Origin: an uncultured Myxococcales bacterium
GTDB lineage: Bacteria > Myxococcota_A > UBA9042
Reading direction: 5' to 3'
Assembly (NCBI GenBank): GCA_903842345.1
Contig: CAIMLR010000019.1
Coordinates: forward strand, 1 to 44,808
DNA length: 44,808 nt
A program made the translations under genes and the position numbers. Positions 8,707 through 16,205 of this stretch are shown piece after piece. The notes beneath the pieces were generated by a model that made no database searches, had not been told where the DNA came from, and was given only the letters and a program-made list of their open reading frames with translations. Position 1 is the stretch's first letter. Each line of letters starts with the position of its first letter.

Positions 8707-9981
8707 TCACGGCGCGGTCGGTGGAAATGTACACGCTGGGTTGTCCTTGCGCCTGCAGACTCCTTTCACGCACAACAGACTCGTCGCGCGCAGATCATCG
8801 TCGTTGCATTTGTCCACGCAGGAGTCGCCCAGCTTGTTCAATTGGCACCCCTTTCCCTTGACGCACTGCATCGGCTGGCAGGTAGCGCCGCACGGATTGT
8901 CGACGAGGCACTTGTGACTCGCTGCGTCACATGTCGATTGCGCACAGGGCTCGCCATTGCTGCAGTCGGCGCCCGGGAGGGCCCACTGCTGACATTTTTG
9001 CGATGTTTGGTCACACGTCTCGTCGAGTTTGCAGGCGTTGTTTCCGCACTTGACGACCTGCGCCGCCGGCGTCGAGCAATGGCCGCTCATGCAATACAGA
9101 CCCGCGGCACAGACTTGCTGACCACAGACCGCACCTGCCGGTTGCCCGACTGAACATTTGCCAAGCCCGTTTCCGGCGTCCAAGCAGACCCACGGGCTCT
9201 GGCAGGTGATCTGCGTGAACCAGATATCGTTTGATGGCGTCCACGATGTGGCATGGACGACGTCCACGCACGTCGCCCCCAACGGCAACGCGACGTCAGT
9301 CTGACAGGTCCCCATGAAACATAGCCCCTCGGCACATGGCACATTGCGGCCGCACTCGTTGCCGAGCGTGACGCCCTCAGTGCAAATGCCCGTAGGACAG
9401 CCCCAGCAGCGGCCCGTCGCACATTCCGCGTCGTCGTCACAGTCGGCACCGATCTGCTGTGTGCCGACGAAGACCTTGAGGCACGACGCGGGCACCGGTG
9501 GCGCGCCCGCTTGAGGCGCTTTCCAGCCACTCAAGATGTACGCTATCTCTTGGGTGTTCTTGCCATCATCCGCCGCGACGCACGCTGCCGCCGCGAGAGG
9601 GTCGTAGGTCACGCGGCCTGCCTTTGCCAAAGCAACGCGGTCACGTATGGCCTTGCTCGAGTAGTTGTCGGCGAATTGAAGACATTCATCGACCGCCATC
9701 CAAGAGTTCGCCATCCCAAGTTGGGCTCGACACACCAGCACCGCGAATGCCTCGGGCAGTGTGTCCAAGGCAATCGTCTTGTCGACGTGGTCGATGTCGG
9801 CGAGCGCATCCGATGCCGCGTCATTGGACTGGGCTGTGGGCGAGTCGGCTTGGTCGACGTCGGCGAGCGCATCCGCTTCCACGTCAACGGACTGGGCTGT
9901 GGGCGAGGAACACCCCACACCCCCAACAACCAACACCCACACGAGTCTTTCTGCCGCCATCCGCGGAAGTGTCTTCAACAT
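8707..9981 (-). CDS. Cys-rich lipoprotein (intact paralogue)
   Basis: 424 residues. ATG 9981 (MLKTLPRMAAERLVWVLVVG) is preceded by CGGAGG and gives a signal with lipobox GGVGC. A short Asp/Ala linker follows, containing the repeat DALADVDQAD / DALADIDHVD. Residues about 65-170 form a helical domain (LPEAFAVLVCRAQLGMANSW ... ILSGWKAP). The remainder has paired cysteines: IGADCDDDAECATGRCWGC, CQSPWVC, CGNNACKLDETC, CGATCQPMQC and C-terminal CVKGVCRRKDNPAC. It is the intact counterpart of the frameshifted gene at 4092-5307. The start overlaps the end of the upstream gene by seven bases. Exported, probably disulphide-stabilised; ligand unknown. Confidence 0.85.
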   Translation of the reverse strand: MLKTLPRMAAERLVWVLVVGGVGCSSPTAQSVDVEADALADVDQADSPTAQSNDAASDALADIDHVDKTIALDTLPEAFAVLVCRAQLGMANSWMAVDECLQFADNYSSKAIRDRVALAKAGRVTYDPLAAAACVAADDGKNTQEIAYILSGWKAPQAGAPPVPASCLKVFVGTQQIGADCDDDAECATGRCWGCPTGICTEGVTLGNECGRNVPCAEGLCFMGTCQTDVALPLGATCVDVVHATSWTPSNDIWFTQITCQSPWVCLDAGNGLGKCSVGQPAGAVCGQQVCAAGLYCMSGHCSTPAAQVVKCGNNACKLDETCDQTSQKCQQWALPGADCSNGEPCAQSTCDAASHKCLVDNPCGATCQPMQCVKGKGCQLNKLGDSCVDKCNDDDLRATSLLCVKGVCRRKDNPACTFPPTAP

Positions 9982-10436
9982 TGCCAGCCTCCGTCTGTGA
10001 CCCTGACCTGATTCACGCGTGTTGGCAAGGTGGCTTCGCCTTTGGCCCCGCACGTCCGCCCGACGCGCTGGCCGGCGCTGCGCTGCGTTCTGCTTGATAG
10101 GGTCGTGTCTTCCGCATCACCGGCTCGTTCGTCGACAGTGGGCGAGACTTCCTGCGAAATCAAGATCGCAGTGACAGCCGGGAACACGCCGCCAATCGCC
10201 GCGGGCGTGACCGACCGCGCGATCTCCAGCAGGTGGCAGTAGTTTTGCCGGGTCAGCTCAATGTTCTGGCCATCCGCGCGCAGCACCAGCCGCCCGCCAA
10301 ACGCGGACGACGCGAGGTATGCCCCGACCGTCAGGCCGGCGAAGCGGATTGCGACGCGTTTGGGGCCGGGGGGCACGGCGGCGACCGGTGCGCTACCGCT
10401 GGTGACGTCGATGTCGGTGAAGTAGGCTCGAATCAT
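9975..10436 (-). CDS. Unknown 153-residue protein, first gene of operon
   Basis: Start placed at ATG 10436 (MIRAYFTDIDVTSGS), with GGAAG seven bases upstream. The frame is open further up without a better start, and 10436 keeps the same distance to the 42-bp element as in the other operon. No signal peptide or known motif. Residues 15-105 look like beta strands (KRVAIRFAGLTVGAYLASS, GRLVLRADGQNIELT), and the last 45 residues are polar. Its TGA overlaps the start of the Cys-rich lipoprotein gene by seven bases. No family recognised. Confidence 0.6.
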   Translation of the reverse strand: MIRAYFTDIDVTSGSAPVAAVPPGPKRVAIRFAGLTVGAYLASSAFGGRLVLRADGQNIELTRQNYCHLLEIARSVTPAAIGGVFPAVTAILISQEVSPTVDERAGDAEDTTLSSRTQRSAGQRVGRTCGAKGEATLPTRVNQVRVTDGGWQC

Positions 10437-10963
10437 CGGGACTTCCGGAGGCCAGATGTAGGCCGTGGCGCAGTAGCCGCCGATGTTGTTCGTGTCCCGC
10501 GATGTGACAGTCCAAGCCTGCGTGGCGCGCGCGTGCCCGTCAAGCCCGCAGCGCAGATCACGCGCAGATCGCGCCCAGCCCAGCCCAAAATCACCGAAAA
10601 CCACGCATTCCCCAACGCCAATCCCGGCGTCGCCCGCTTCCCCGACCAACCGCCGCCACACCATCCGCCCCGTGATCCGCACTTCCACCGCCCGCCGATC
10701 GCCACCGCCACCTGCCTGTAACCATGCGACAACGCGCCGCAGCGCCGTCGTCGCGCATCGAGGTCCGCCGCTCTTGCCGGTGCGTGCGCTTGCCGCCGGG
10801 CGCGCGCCCGCCATTCACCCCGCTCGCCGCGCGCATTTGCCGTTCGCCATGACAATTGCGTTACAAAACAACGCGCCAGCCGCCTTTGGCCCACTTGCAA
10901 CGCGACCGCAGCCTGCCGCACATTTCGGCCATCTGGCCAATATCGGCCCCTCTGGAGTGTGTC
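10437..10963. other. Divergent intergenic region, 527 bp
   Basis: Separates the minus-strand operon starting at 10436 from the plus-strand gene at 10964. It holds 42-bp copy B at 10537-10578. I find no convincing gene; open frames here lack coding character. Promoters in both directions are expected but I could not identify -35/-10 pairs with confidence. Confidence 0.7.
10537..10578 (-). promoter_or_regulatory. 42-bp upstream element, copy B
   Basis: Second copy of the element at 6131-6172, one mismatch in 42, same orientation, 101 bp upstream of ATG 10436. As in copy A, the minus-strand reading ends in CTTGACGG. It is followed on the plus strand by AGCCCAGCCC where copy A has (AGGTC)8. Similarity drops away just outside the 42 bp, so it is a discrete unit and not the edge of a longer duplication. 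Confidence 0.55.
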
Positions 10964-11794
10964 ATGACAAATCCCAAACCGACCCCTGGTGTGACGACTG
11001 ACTGGTATGCTACCGCACTTTCCCGCGCCAAAGCGGCTGATACTGCAGGCACTCGGCCGCGCTTTACCGCGACGGAATTGGTGCTGGGCGTGCGCGCCGT
11101 TGTGCAATACGTTGCCACGCATGGCGACGTCGCTGCATTGCTCGCGAGCAACAATCGCGTGGACACTGCATTCCTGGCGGCGGGCACACACCTCGCGGAT
11201 GATTTGGATGCGGCGCAAAAGAAGGTGCCTGCGGACCGGCGATTTTACCGCGTGATTACGCCGGCCGATGAGAAGGTCGTCGCCGATGCCGGGCATTTTG
11301 TCCGGCGTCTGCGCGAGAGTACGGCCGATAGCGCCAAGGCGCTGGGGCAGTTGGCGCTGGCGGAGCACATTGGTCGCAACCGCCCGCTGGACGTCGCGCG
11401 CGCGTCGTCCGTGGCGGAAGCCATCCAGAATTTCCGCGATGGCGCGCCCAAAATCGCCGCGCTCTTGGCGGATGCCAGCATTGGCGCCGCGGAACTGGCG
11501 ACGCTGGAAAAACATGCCACAAACCTCGCGAATCTGGAGGTCGACAAGTCAGCGCGCAGTGGGGAGAAGACCGCGGCGTCCACGGCGGTTGACGTGGGTC
11601 GCCTGGCGATTGAGACGTGGAGCGATTTGCTGCGGGCGCGGGCGCGTTTGGCGCTGGCGGATGACGTGGGCGCGTTGGGCGCGCTGCTGGAGCATCTGCC
11701 GCGCCTGACTGATCGGCGCAAGGTGGCGAAGCCAGCCGTGGTTGTGCAGCCGGCGGTGGTTGCGGAGCCCGCGCAGTCGGATGTGAGCGAGTAA
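10964..11794 (+). CDS. Hypothetical protein, 276 residues, mostly helical
   Basis: ATG 10964 is preceded by GGAG seven bases upstream. The product begins MTNPKPTPGVTTDWYATALS and has no signal peptide or membrane helix. It is Ala/Leu/Arg-rich and probably almost entirely helical (VTTDWYATALSRAKAA, LASNNRVDTAFLAAGTHLAD, LEKHATNLANLEVDKSARSG). The C-terminus is a Val/Ala/Pro tail (KPAVVVQPAVVAEPAQSDVSE is its outline). No family recognised; a cytoplasmic structural or regulatory role is possible. It is a single gene, convergent with the acyl-CoA dehydrogenase, with a 21-bp tandem repeat between them. Confidence 0.75.
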   Translation: MTNPKPTPGVTTDWYATALSRAKAADTAGTRPRFTATELVLGVRAVVQYVATHGDVAALLASNNRVDTAFLAAGTHLADDLDAAQKKVPADRRFYRVITPADEKVVADAGHFVRRLRESTADSAKALGQLALAEHIGRNRPLDVARASSVAEAIQNFRDGAPKIAALLADASIGAAELATLEKHATNLANLEVDKSARSGEKTAASTAVDVGRLAIETWSDLLRARARLALADDVGALGALLEHLPRLTDRRKVAKPAVVVQPAVVAEPAQSDVSE

Positions 11795-11886
11795 GAACGT
11801 CCAGGAATGCGCCGCATTCGTTCGCGACACGCGGGCGATCGCCGTGAGGCGCCAGACAACGCGCTGTGGTTTGCTGGCAGTGTCGT

Positions 11887-12012
11887 GTGAGCGCCGTGCA
11901 ATGCCCCGTAAGCGCCGTGCAATGTCCTGTGAGCGACGCGCAATGTCCTGTGAGCGACGCGCAATGTCCTGTGAGCGACGCGCAATGTCCCGTGAGCGCC
12001 GCGCAACGGCGT
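11887..12012. repeat. 21-bp tandem repeat, about six units
   Basis: Units begin at 11887, 11908, 11929, 11950, 11971 and 11992. The core unit is GTGAGCGACGCGCAATGTCC plus one base. Units 3 and 4 are identical and unit 5 differs only in its last base; units 1, 2 and 6 carry several changes. It lies in the gap between convergent genes ending at 11794 and 12049. No spacers separate the units, so it is not a CRISPR array. The 21-bp period keeps frame, but I see no gene using it. Confidence 0.9.
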
Positions 12013-12048
12013 GCAAACTCCGGGAAACCGCCCGTAAACTTCCGGCAA

Positions 12049-13743
12049 CTACGTGCGCATCTCGTACGCGCCCTTGAGCGCCAGCACCTGCCCCGTCCAC
12101 ACCCGCTGGAACCGCGCGGCGTCGGGCGTCGGCTTGCGAATCATCCGCAGGCACAGCAGGCGCTGCAGCGCAGTGCTGCTGGTCTTGGAGTAGAGCTGGA
12201 GGGCAAACTTGGAGAAATCGCGGATCATGAAGTCAAAGATCTGCTCGAGCAGATCGTCGCTCTCGCCGTAAATCTTGACGTTCTCGATAATCAGCTGGCC
12301 ATACGCCACGAGCGTGAACAATTCGCCGAGGATGAGCAGGAAATCAAAGTCCTCCGTCTGCGCCTTGTCGGGCTTGGCCAGCGTCAGGAAGCGCTTGAGC
12401 ATTTTGATCTGCTTGCGGAACACCTTGACGTTGGGCGTATCAACGCTGCGGTAGGCCAGCTCGTAGTCGTGGAATTGAATCCGCGAGAGGCCCTTGGTCG
12501 GTCCCTGGGCAAAGAGAAAATCGTCGTTGGCGTCGTCGTCCCGCCGCGGAATCTGCGGCAGGTCGCCGGGCTTGAAGAAGTAATTGGCCATGAACTTGAT
12601 GATGAGCGCCATGTTGACGTGGACCGTGCCCTCCAATTTCGGCAGCGCGCGGATGTCGCGGGCGATGGTCTCAAACATCATGTCTTTCTCAAAACCCTTG
12701 GCGGCGACGACGTCCCAGAGGAGGTTGACGACCTCCTCGCCCTGGGTCGTGACTTTCATCTTGACCATCGGATTGTAGAGCAAATAACGGCGGTCTTCGG
12801 GCGACGCGGAGCGCATGTAGTCAGCGGCGCGCAGGGCAAACAGCTTCATCGCGGCGAGGCGCGCGTAGGCGTCCGTCATCATCTGCTGGATGTGCTGAAA
12901 ATCCGTGACGTAGTGGTTGAACAGGCGACGATTGGCGGCGTGGTTGATTGTCTCGTACAGCGCGTGCGTGCACATGCCGATGGACGCCCATCCCAGGTTG
13001 TATTTGCCAACGTTGATGGTGTTGAGCGACGAGTCCCAAGCCGCGGCGCCGCGCGACAGAATCTCCGCATCCGTGATGGGATAGTCATGCAGCGCGTATT
13101 CCGCGACGTAATTCTGGGAATTGACGACGTTCTTCACCAGCTCGTATTTCTCGTGTGACGACTCGACGGCAAAGAACACGTATTCGTCCGTGCCGGCGAT
13201 CTTGCCAAACGTGGAGACAAGCGCGGCTTTGTTGCCATTGCCGATGTAGTACTTGCTGCCGCGCGCGAGGTAGGTGCCGTCGGGCTGCGGAAAGAGCGTC
13301 ATTTCGCTGCTGTACAGGTCGGCGCCGTGGGCTTTCTCTGACAGGCCAAAAGCGAAGATGCCGCCTTCCTTGAGCAACTGCGCGGTCTTGCGCTTCATCG
13401 CCTCATTGCTGCCCATCCACAGGGGGCCGAGGCCGAGGATGCTGACCTGCCACGTGTACCAGTAGTTCAGGCCGTAGAAGCCTATGATTTCGCTGAATTC
13501 GCAGTTGCGCCACGTGTCCCAACGCGTGCCGTCGCCGTACGCCTTGGGGGTCAGGAGCTGGGCGAAGATGCCTTCCTTGGCGACGAACGCGAGGAAGTCG
13601 GCGTACCAGATGCGCTCGTGGTCGTCGTGCTTGAGCACCGCCTTGCCGCGCGCCTCAAAGAAGGCGAGCGTCTTGACCATGATGTCGCGGGAGACCGCGT
13701 CGGGATAATTCCGCTCGTGACGATGGGGATGGAGCAACTTCAT
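12049..13743 (-). CDS. Acyl-CoA dehydrogenase family protein
   Basis: 564 residues, longer than the usual 380-residue type. It should oxidise an acyl-CoA at the alpha-beta bond with FAD; the chain length is not evident. The mid-domain motif AFGLSEKAHGADLYSSEMTL (about residues 131-150) matches the flavin/substrate loop, and KLEGTVHVNMAL (Glu about 371) matches the position of the catalytic Glu in YEGT motifs. The extra C-terminal about 150 residues (VFRKQIKMLKRFL to GAYEMRT) are helical, as in larger acyl-CoA dehydrogenase/oxidase-like subfamilies. Start taken at ATG 13743; an in-frame upstream extension to 13830 lacks a ribosome site. It lies 197 bp downstream of the sensor kinase gene on the same strand. 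Confidence 0.85.
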   Translation of the reverse strand: MKLLHPHRHERNYPDAVSRDIMVKTLAFFEARGKAVLKHDDHERIWYADFLAFVAKEGIFAQLLTPKAYGDGTRWDTWRNCEFSEIIGFYGLNYWYTWQVSILGLGPLWMGSNEAMKRKTAQLLKEGGIFAFGLSEKAHGADLYSSEMTLFPQPDGTYLARGSKYYIGNGNKAALVSTFGKIAGTDEYVFFAVESSHEKYELVKNVVNSQNYVAEYALHDYPITDAEILSRGAAAWDSSLNTINVGKYNLGWASIGMCTHALYETINHAANRRLFNHYVTDFQHIQQMMTDAYARLAAMKLFALRAADYMRSASPEDRRYLLYNPMVKMKVTTQGEEVVNLLWDVVAAKGFEKDMMFETIARDIRALPKLEGTVHVNMALIIKFMANYFFKPGDLPQIPRRDDDANDDFLFAQGPTKGLSRIQFHDYELAYRSVDTPNVKVFRKQIKMLKRFLTLAKPDKAQTEDFDFLLILGELFTLVAYGQLIIENVKIYGESDDLLEQIFDFMIRDFSKFALQLYSKTSSTALQRLLCLRMIRKPTPDAARFQRVWTGQVLALKGAYEMRT

Positions 13744-13940
13744 GGGAGCACGCCTCGGATCCACGGCGGATGGGCCGTGGCGCAGAGTGTCGCGCTTTTG
13801 CACGGACAGGAGAAGTGCGAAAAGCGCCAAACCGTCGATGGACGTGGCGAAAATTGCCCAAGGGAATCAGGCGGGCATGGCGGAAAACGCCGGGGACTGT
13901 GACGCGGGCATGACGGAGAAAGCCGACGCGGCGGCGCGGT

Positions 13941-15110
13941 TCAGAACGGCGAACTGCCGAGGACGCGCGGACAGCGGACGTGAAAGACCGTACCGACGGC
14001 GGGCGCCGACTCGAAGGACACGGAGCCGCACAGATAGCGCTCCGTCAGCAGCCGAATGCTGTACGTCCCGAGGCCGCGGCCGGCGCCTTTGGTCGAAAAC
14101 GACCGCTGGAAAATCTGCACCTGCACGTCATGCGGCATCACGCTCGGATTGTGCACGGAGAAGACGACCTCCGGCCCCTCGCGCACGACGCCGACGGTGA
14201 CCGTACTGCCCGCTGGCTCGGCCTCGAGCGCGTTCTTGACGAGGTTCACAAGCACGCGCATGAGCAAGACGCGGTCGCTGTGGATGAGCAGGTTCTCGCT
14301 GGCGGACGCGAGTTCCACGTGACGCCCAAGCCCCGCCGCGTGCGCGACGCACAGTCCCGCGAGCTCGTGGAGCAGCGGCGCGACGCGAAAGAGTGACGGC
14401 CGCACGTGCAAGTCCCCGCGCTCGGCGCACGCCAATTCGCGATGGGAGGCGATCTCATCGATCAGCGAATCCGAGGCCGCCTCCAGCAGCGGCGCGTACT
14501 TGCGCGTCGTCACCTCCGTCGGCGTCGCATGGATCAACCGCGCCAGACCGTTGATTCCACCGGCCGTATTGGCGATGTCGTGGAAGAACACGCGCTCCAG
14601 CGCCACGCGCCGCTTCTCGTCGGAGACGTCGACCGCGGAAAAAATCAGGAACGGCTCCCCGTGGATGTCGAGGGGCGTGATGCGCACGAGCAGCTCCAGA
14701 TCATCGCCGGATTCCAGCGTCTGGATGCGACATTCTGCCACACGCGTGTGCCCGCGCAGGCCCGACGCCACGATGTGCGCGGCGCCGCAGTACCGGCAGC
14801 CGTCGGTCGTCCCGCATCCGCCGTCAGACTCCGCGCCGTGCACGCAGCCGATTGCCTCGCCGGGACGCTGGCCAATGGTCAAGGAGGCACCGCGCTGGTC
14901 AAGGTAATCAGCAAAGGAGTCATTGACATGGATGATCTGACGGTGCTGATTGAGGACCATCGCAAAACCAAGTCCGGCGTCAATCAGCCTGCGCGCGAAC
15001 GGCGCATTCTCAAAAACCATGATTTGACGGTGCAATTCAGCATCAGTCGCACGCTCTGCCGGCAGAAACTCGGTCGGAAGACTACCGCTCTCGCGCGTTG
15101 CTGGACTCAT
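13941..15110 (-). CDS. PAS sensor histidine kinase with Cys cluster
   Basis: 389 residues, no membrane segment, so cytosolic. ATG 15110 has GAGGTGGG just upstream. Residues about 35-165 are a PAS domain (MVLNQHRQIIHVNDSFADYL) with an inserted cysteine cluster: GEAIGCVH, GGCGTTDGCRYCGA (Cys 89, 99, 105, 108). This spacing recurs in a group of bacterial PAS kinases and could hold a metal or act as a thiol sensor; that is inference. Phospho-acceptor His is about 177 in FFHDIANTAGG. The kinase domain has the N box LVNLVKNALEA (about 288-298) and a G box GRGLGTYSIRLL (about 345-355). No response regulator is adjacent. The upstream gap is shared with the divergent SDR gene. Confidence 0.88.
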   Translation of the reverse strand: MSPATRESGSLPTEFLPAERATDAELHRQIMVFENAPFARRLIDAGLGFAMVLNQHRQIIHVNDSFADYLDQRGASLTIGQRPGEAIGCVHGAESDGGCGTTDGCRYCGAAHIVASGLRGHTRVAECRIQTLESGDDLELLVRITPLDIHGEPFLIFSAVDVSDEKRRVALERVFFHDIANTAGGINGLARLIHATPTEVTTRKYAPLLEAASDSLIDEIASHRELACAERGDLHVRPSLFRVAPLLHELAGLCVAHAAGLGRHVELASASENLLIHSDRVLLMRVLVNLVKNALEAEPAGSTVTVGVVREGPEVVFSVHNPSVMPHDVQVQIFQRSFSTKGAGRGLGTYSIRLLTERYLCGSVSFESAPAVGTVFHVRCPRVLGSSPF

Positions 15111-15356
15111 GACCCACCTCGACGTGTCCAATCGGGGGGGTTGGACTGCTCGGTGCCTGGATGTGAAGCGTCCCACTAACGTCCCACACTTCGATTCTGA
15201 GCGTCGCCCCGGCTGAGTCAAGAGGCGAAGTGACGATTCTGTGGCAGGCGCGGCGGTCAGGTGCCGCAATCCGGGGCGCACACCGCGCGGCGGCTTGACC
15301 CTGCGCGGCGGCAACGCCACTCTCCACGCACGGCGGCATCCCGCGGCCCAAGGCGC

Positions 15357-16133
15357 ATGTTCATGAAAATCGCACTCATCACCGGCGCTTCGACCGGCAT
15401 TGGCCTGCACCTCGCGCGTGAACTGGCCCGGCGCGGTTGGCACGTGGCGCTGCTCGCACGGCGTCAGGAGCTGCTGGAGCAGGAAGTCGCGCTGCTTGCC
15501 GCCAGCGGGCAGGTCGCGATGGCGCTGGCGTGTGACGTCGCCGATGCGGCAGCGGTCAAAGCCGCGATTGCGCAGGTGGAGCAGACGTGGGGGCCCATCG
15601 ACCTGGCGATCGCCAACGCGGGACTGGGCGACCCGACGCCGCTCGCGCAGATGCAACTCGCCGACGCGGCCTACATCATGAACGTCAATTTCATGGGGAT
15701 GCTGCACCTTTTTGACGCGGTGCGGCCGTCGATGCTGGCCCGGCAGTCCGGCCATTTCGTCGGCGTCGCGTCGCTGGCGGGCTTCCGTGGCCTGCCGCAG
15801 TCCGGCGTCTATTCCGCGAGCAAGGCGGCAATGCAGGCGTTTCTGGAGGCCGCGCGCATTGAACTGCTGCCGCTGGGCATCACCGTGAGCACGGTGAATC
15901 CGGGTTTTGTGAAGACGCCGCTGACGGACCGCAACACCGTGAAGAAGCCGTTCATGATTTCGCCCGAGCGCGCGGCGGTCATCGTCGCCGACGGGCTGGA
16001 ACGGCGGGCGCGCGAGGTCAATTTTCCCGAGCCCACCGCGACGGCGATGCGCCTGCTGCGCTTGGCACCGAACTGGCTGTTTGATGCGGTCGTCGGCGCG
16101 GGTGCGCGGCGCTTGATGGCCCCGGGCAAGTAA
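15357..16133 (+). CDS. Short-chain dehydrogenase/reductase (SDR)
   Basis: 258 residues. Classical SDR: dinucleotide motif TGASTGIG at residues 9-16, structural ANAG at 86-89, catalytic Ser 139 (VASLAG), Tyr 152 and Lys 156 (YSASK). The PGFVKTPL motif after the catalytic helix is typical. It should oxidise or reduce an alcohol/ketone with NAD(P); substrate unknown. ATG 15357 is used; ATG 15363 two codons later is equally possible. The last about 40 residues include a hydrophobic stretch (LAPNWLFDAVVGAGA), as in SDRs that bind membranes. The xanthine dehydrogenase genes begin 72 bp downstream on the same strand. Confidence 0.92.
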   Translation: MFMKIALITGASTGIGLHLARELARRGWHVALLARRQELLEQEVALLAASGQVAMALACDVADAAAVKAAIAQVEQTWGPIDLAIANAGLGDPTPLAQMQLADAAYIMNVNFMGMLHLFDAVRPSMLARQSGHFVGVASLAGFRGLPQSGVYSASKAAMQAFLEAARIELLPLGITVSTVNPGFVKTPLTDRNTVKKPFMISPERAAVIVADGLERRAREVNFPEPTATAMRLLRLAPNWLFDAVVGAGARRLMAPGK

Positions 16134-16205
16134 GCAACTGTCACACGCTTGCCACCTTTCGCGCGGTCCCCTACGCTCCGCCCAGCGGCGCATGGAGTCG
16201 TCGCA

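Noticed and set aside
11887-12012. CRISPR array
   Set aside because: Units are contiguous with no spacers, and no cas genes are in the window.
11866-12080. Protein-coding frame with a seven-residue repeat through the 21-bp units
   Set aside because: It runs into the antisense of the acyl-CoA dehydrogenase gene, has no ribosome site, and the edges decay without keeping codons.
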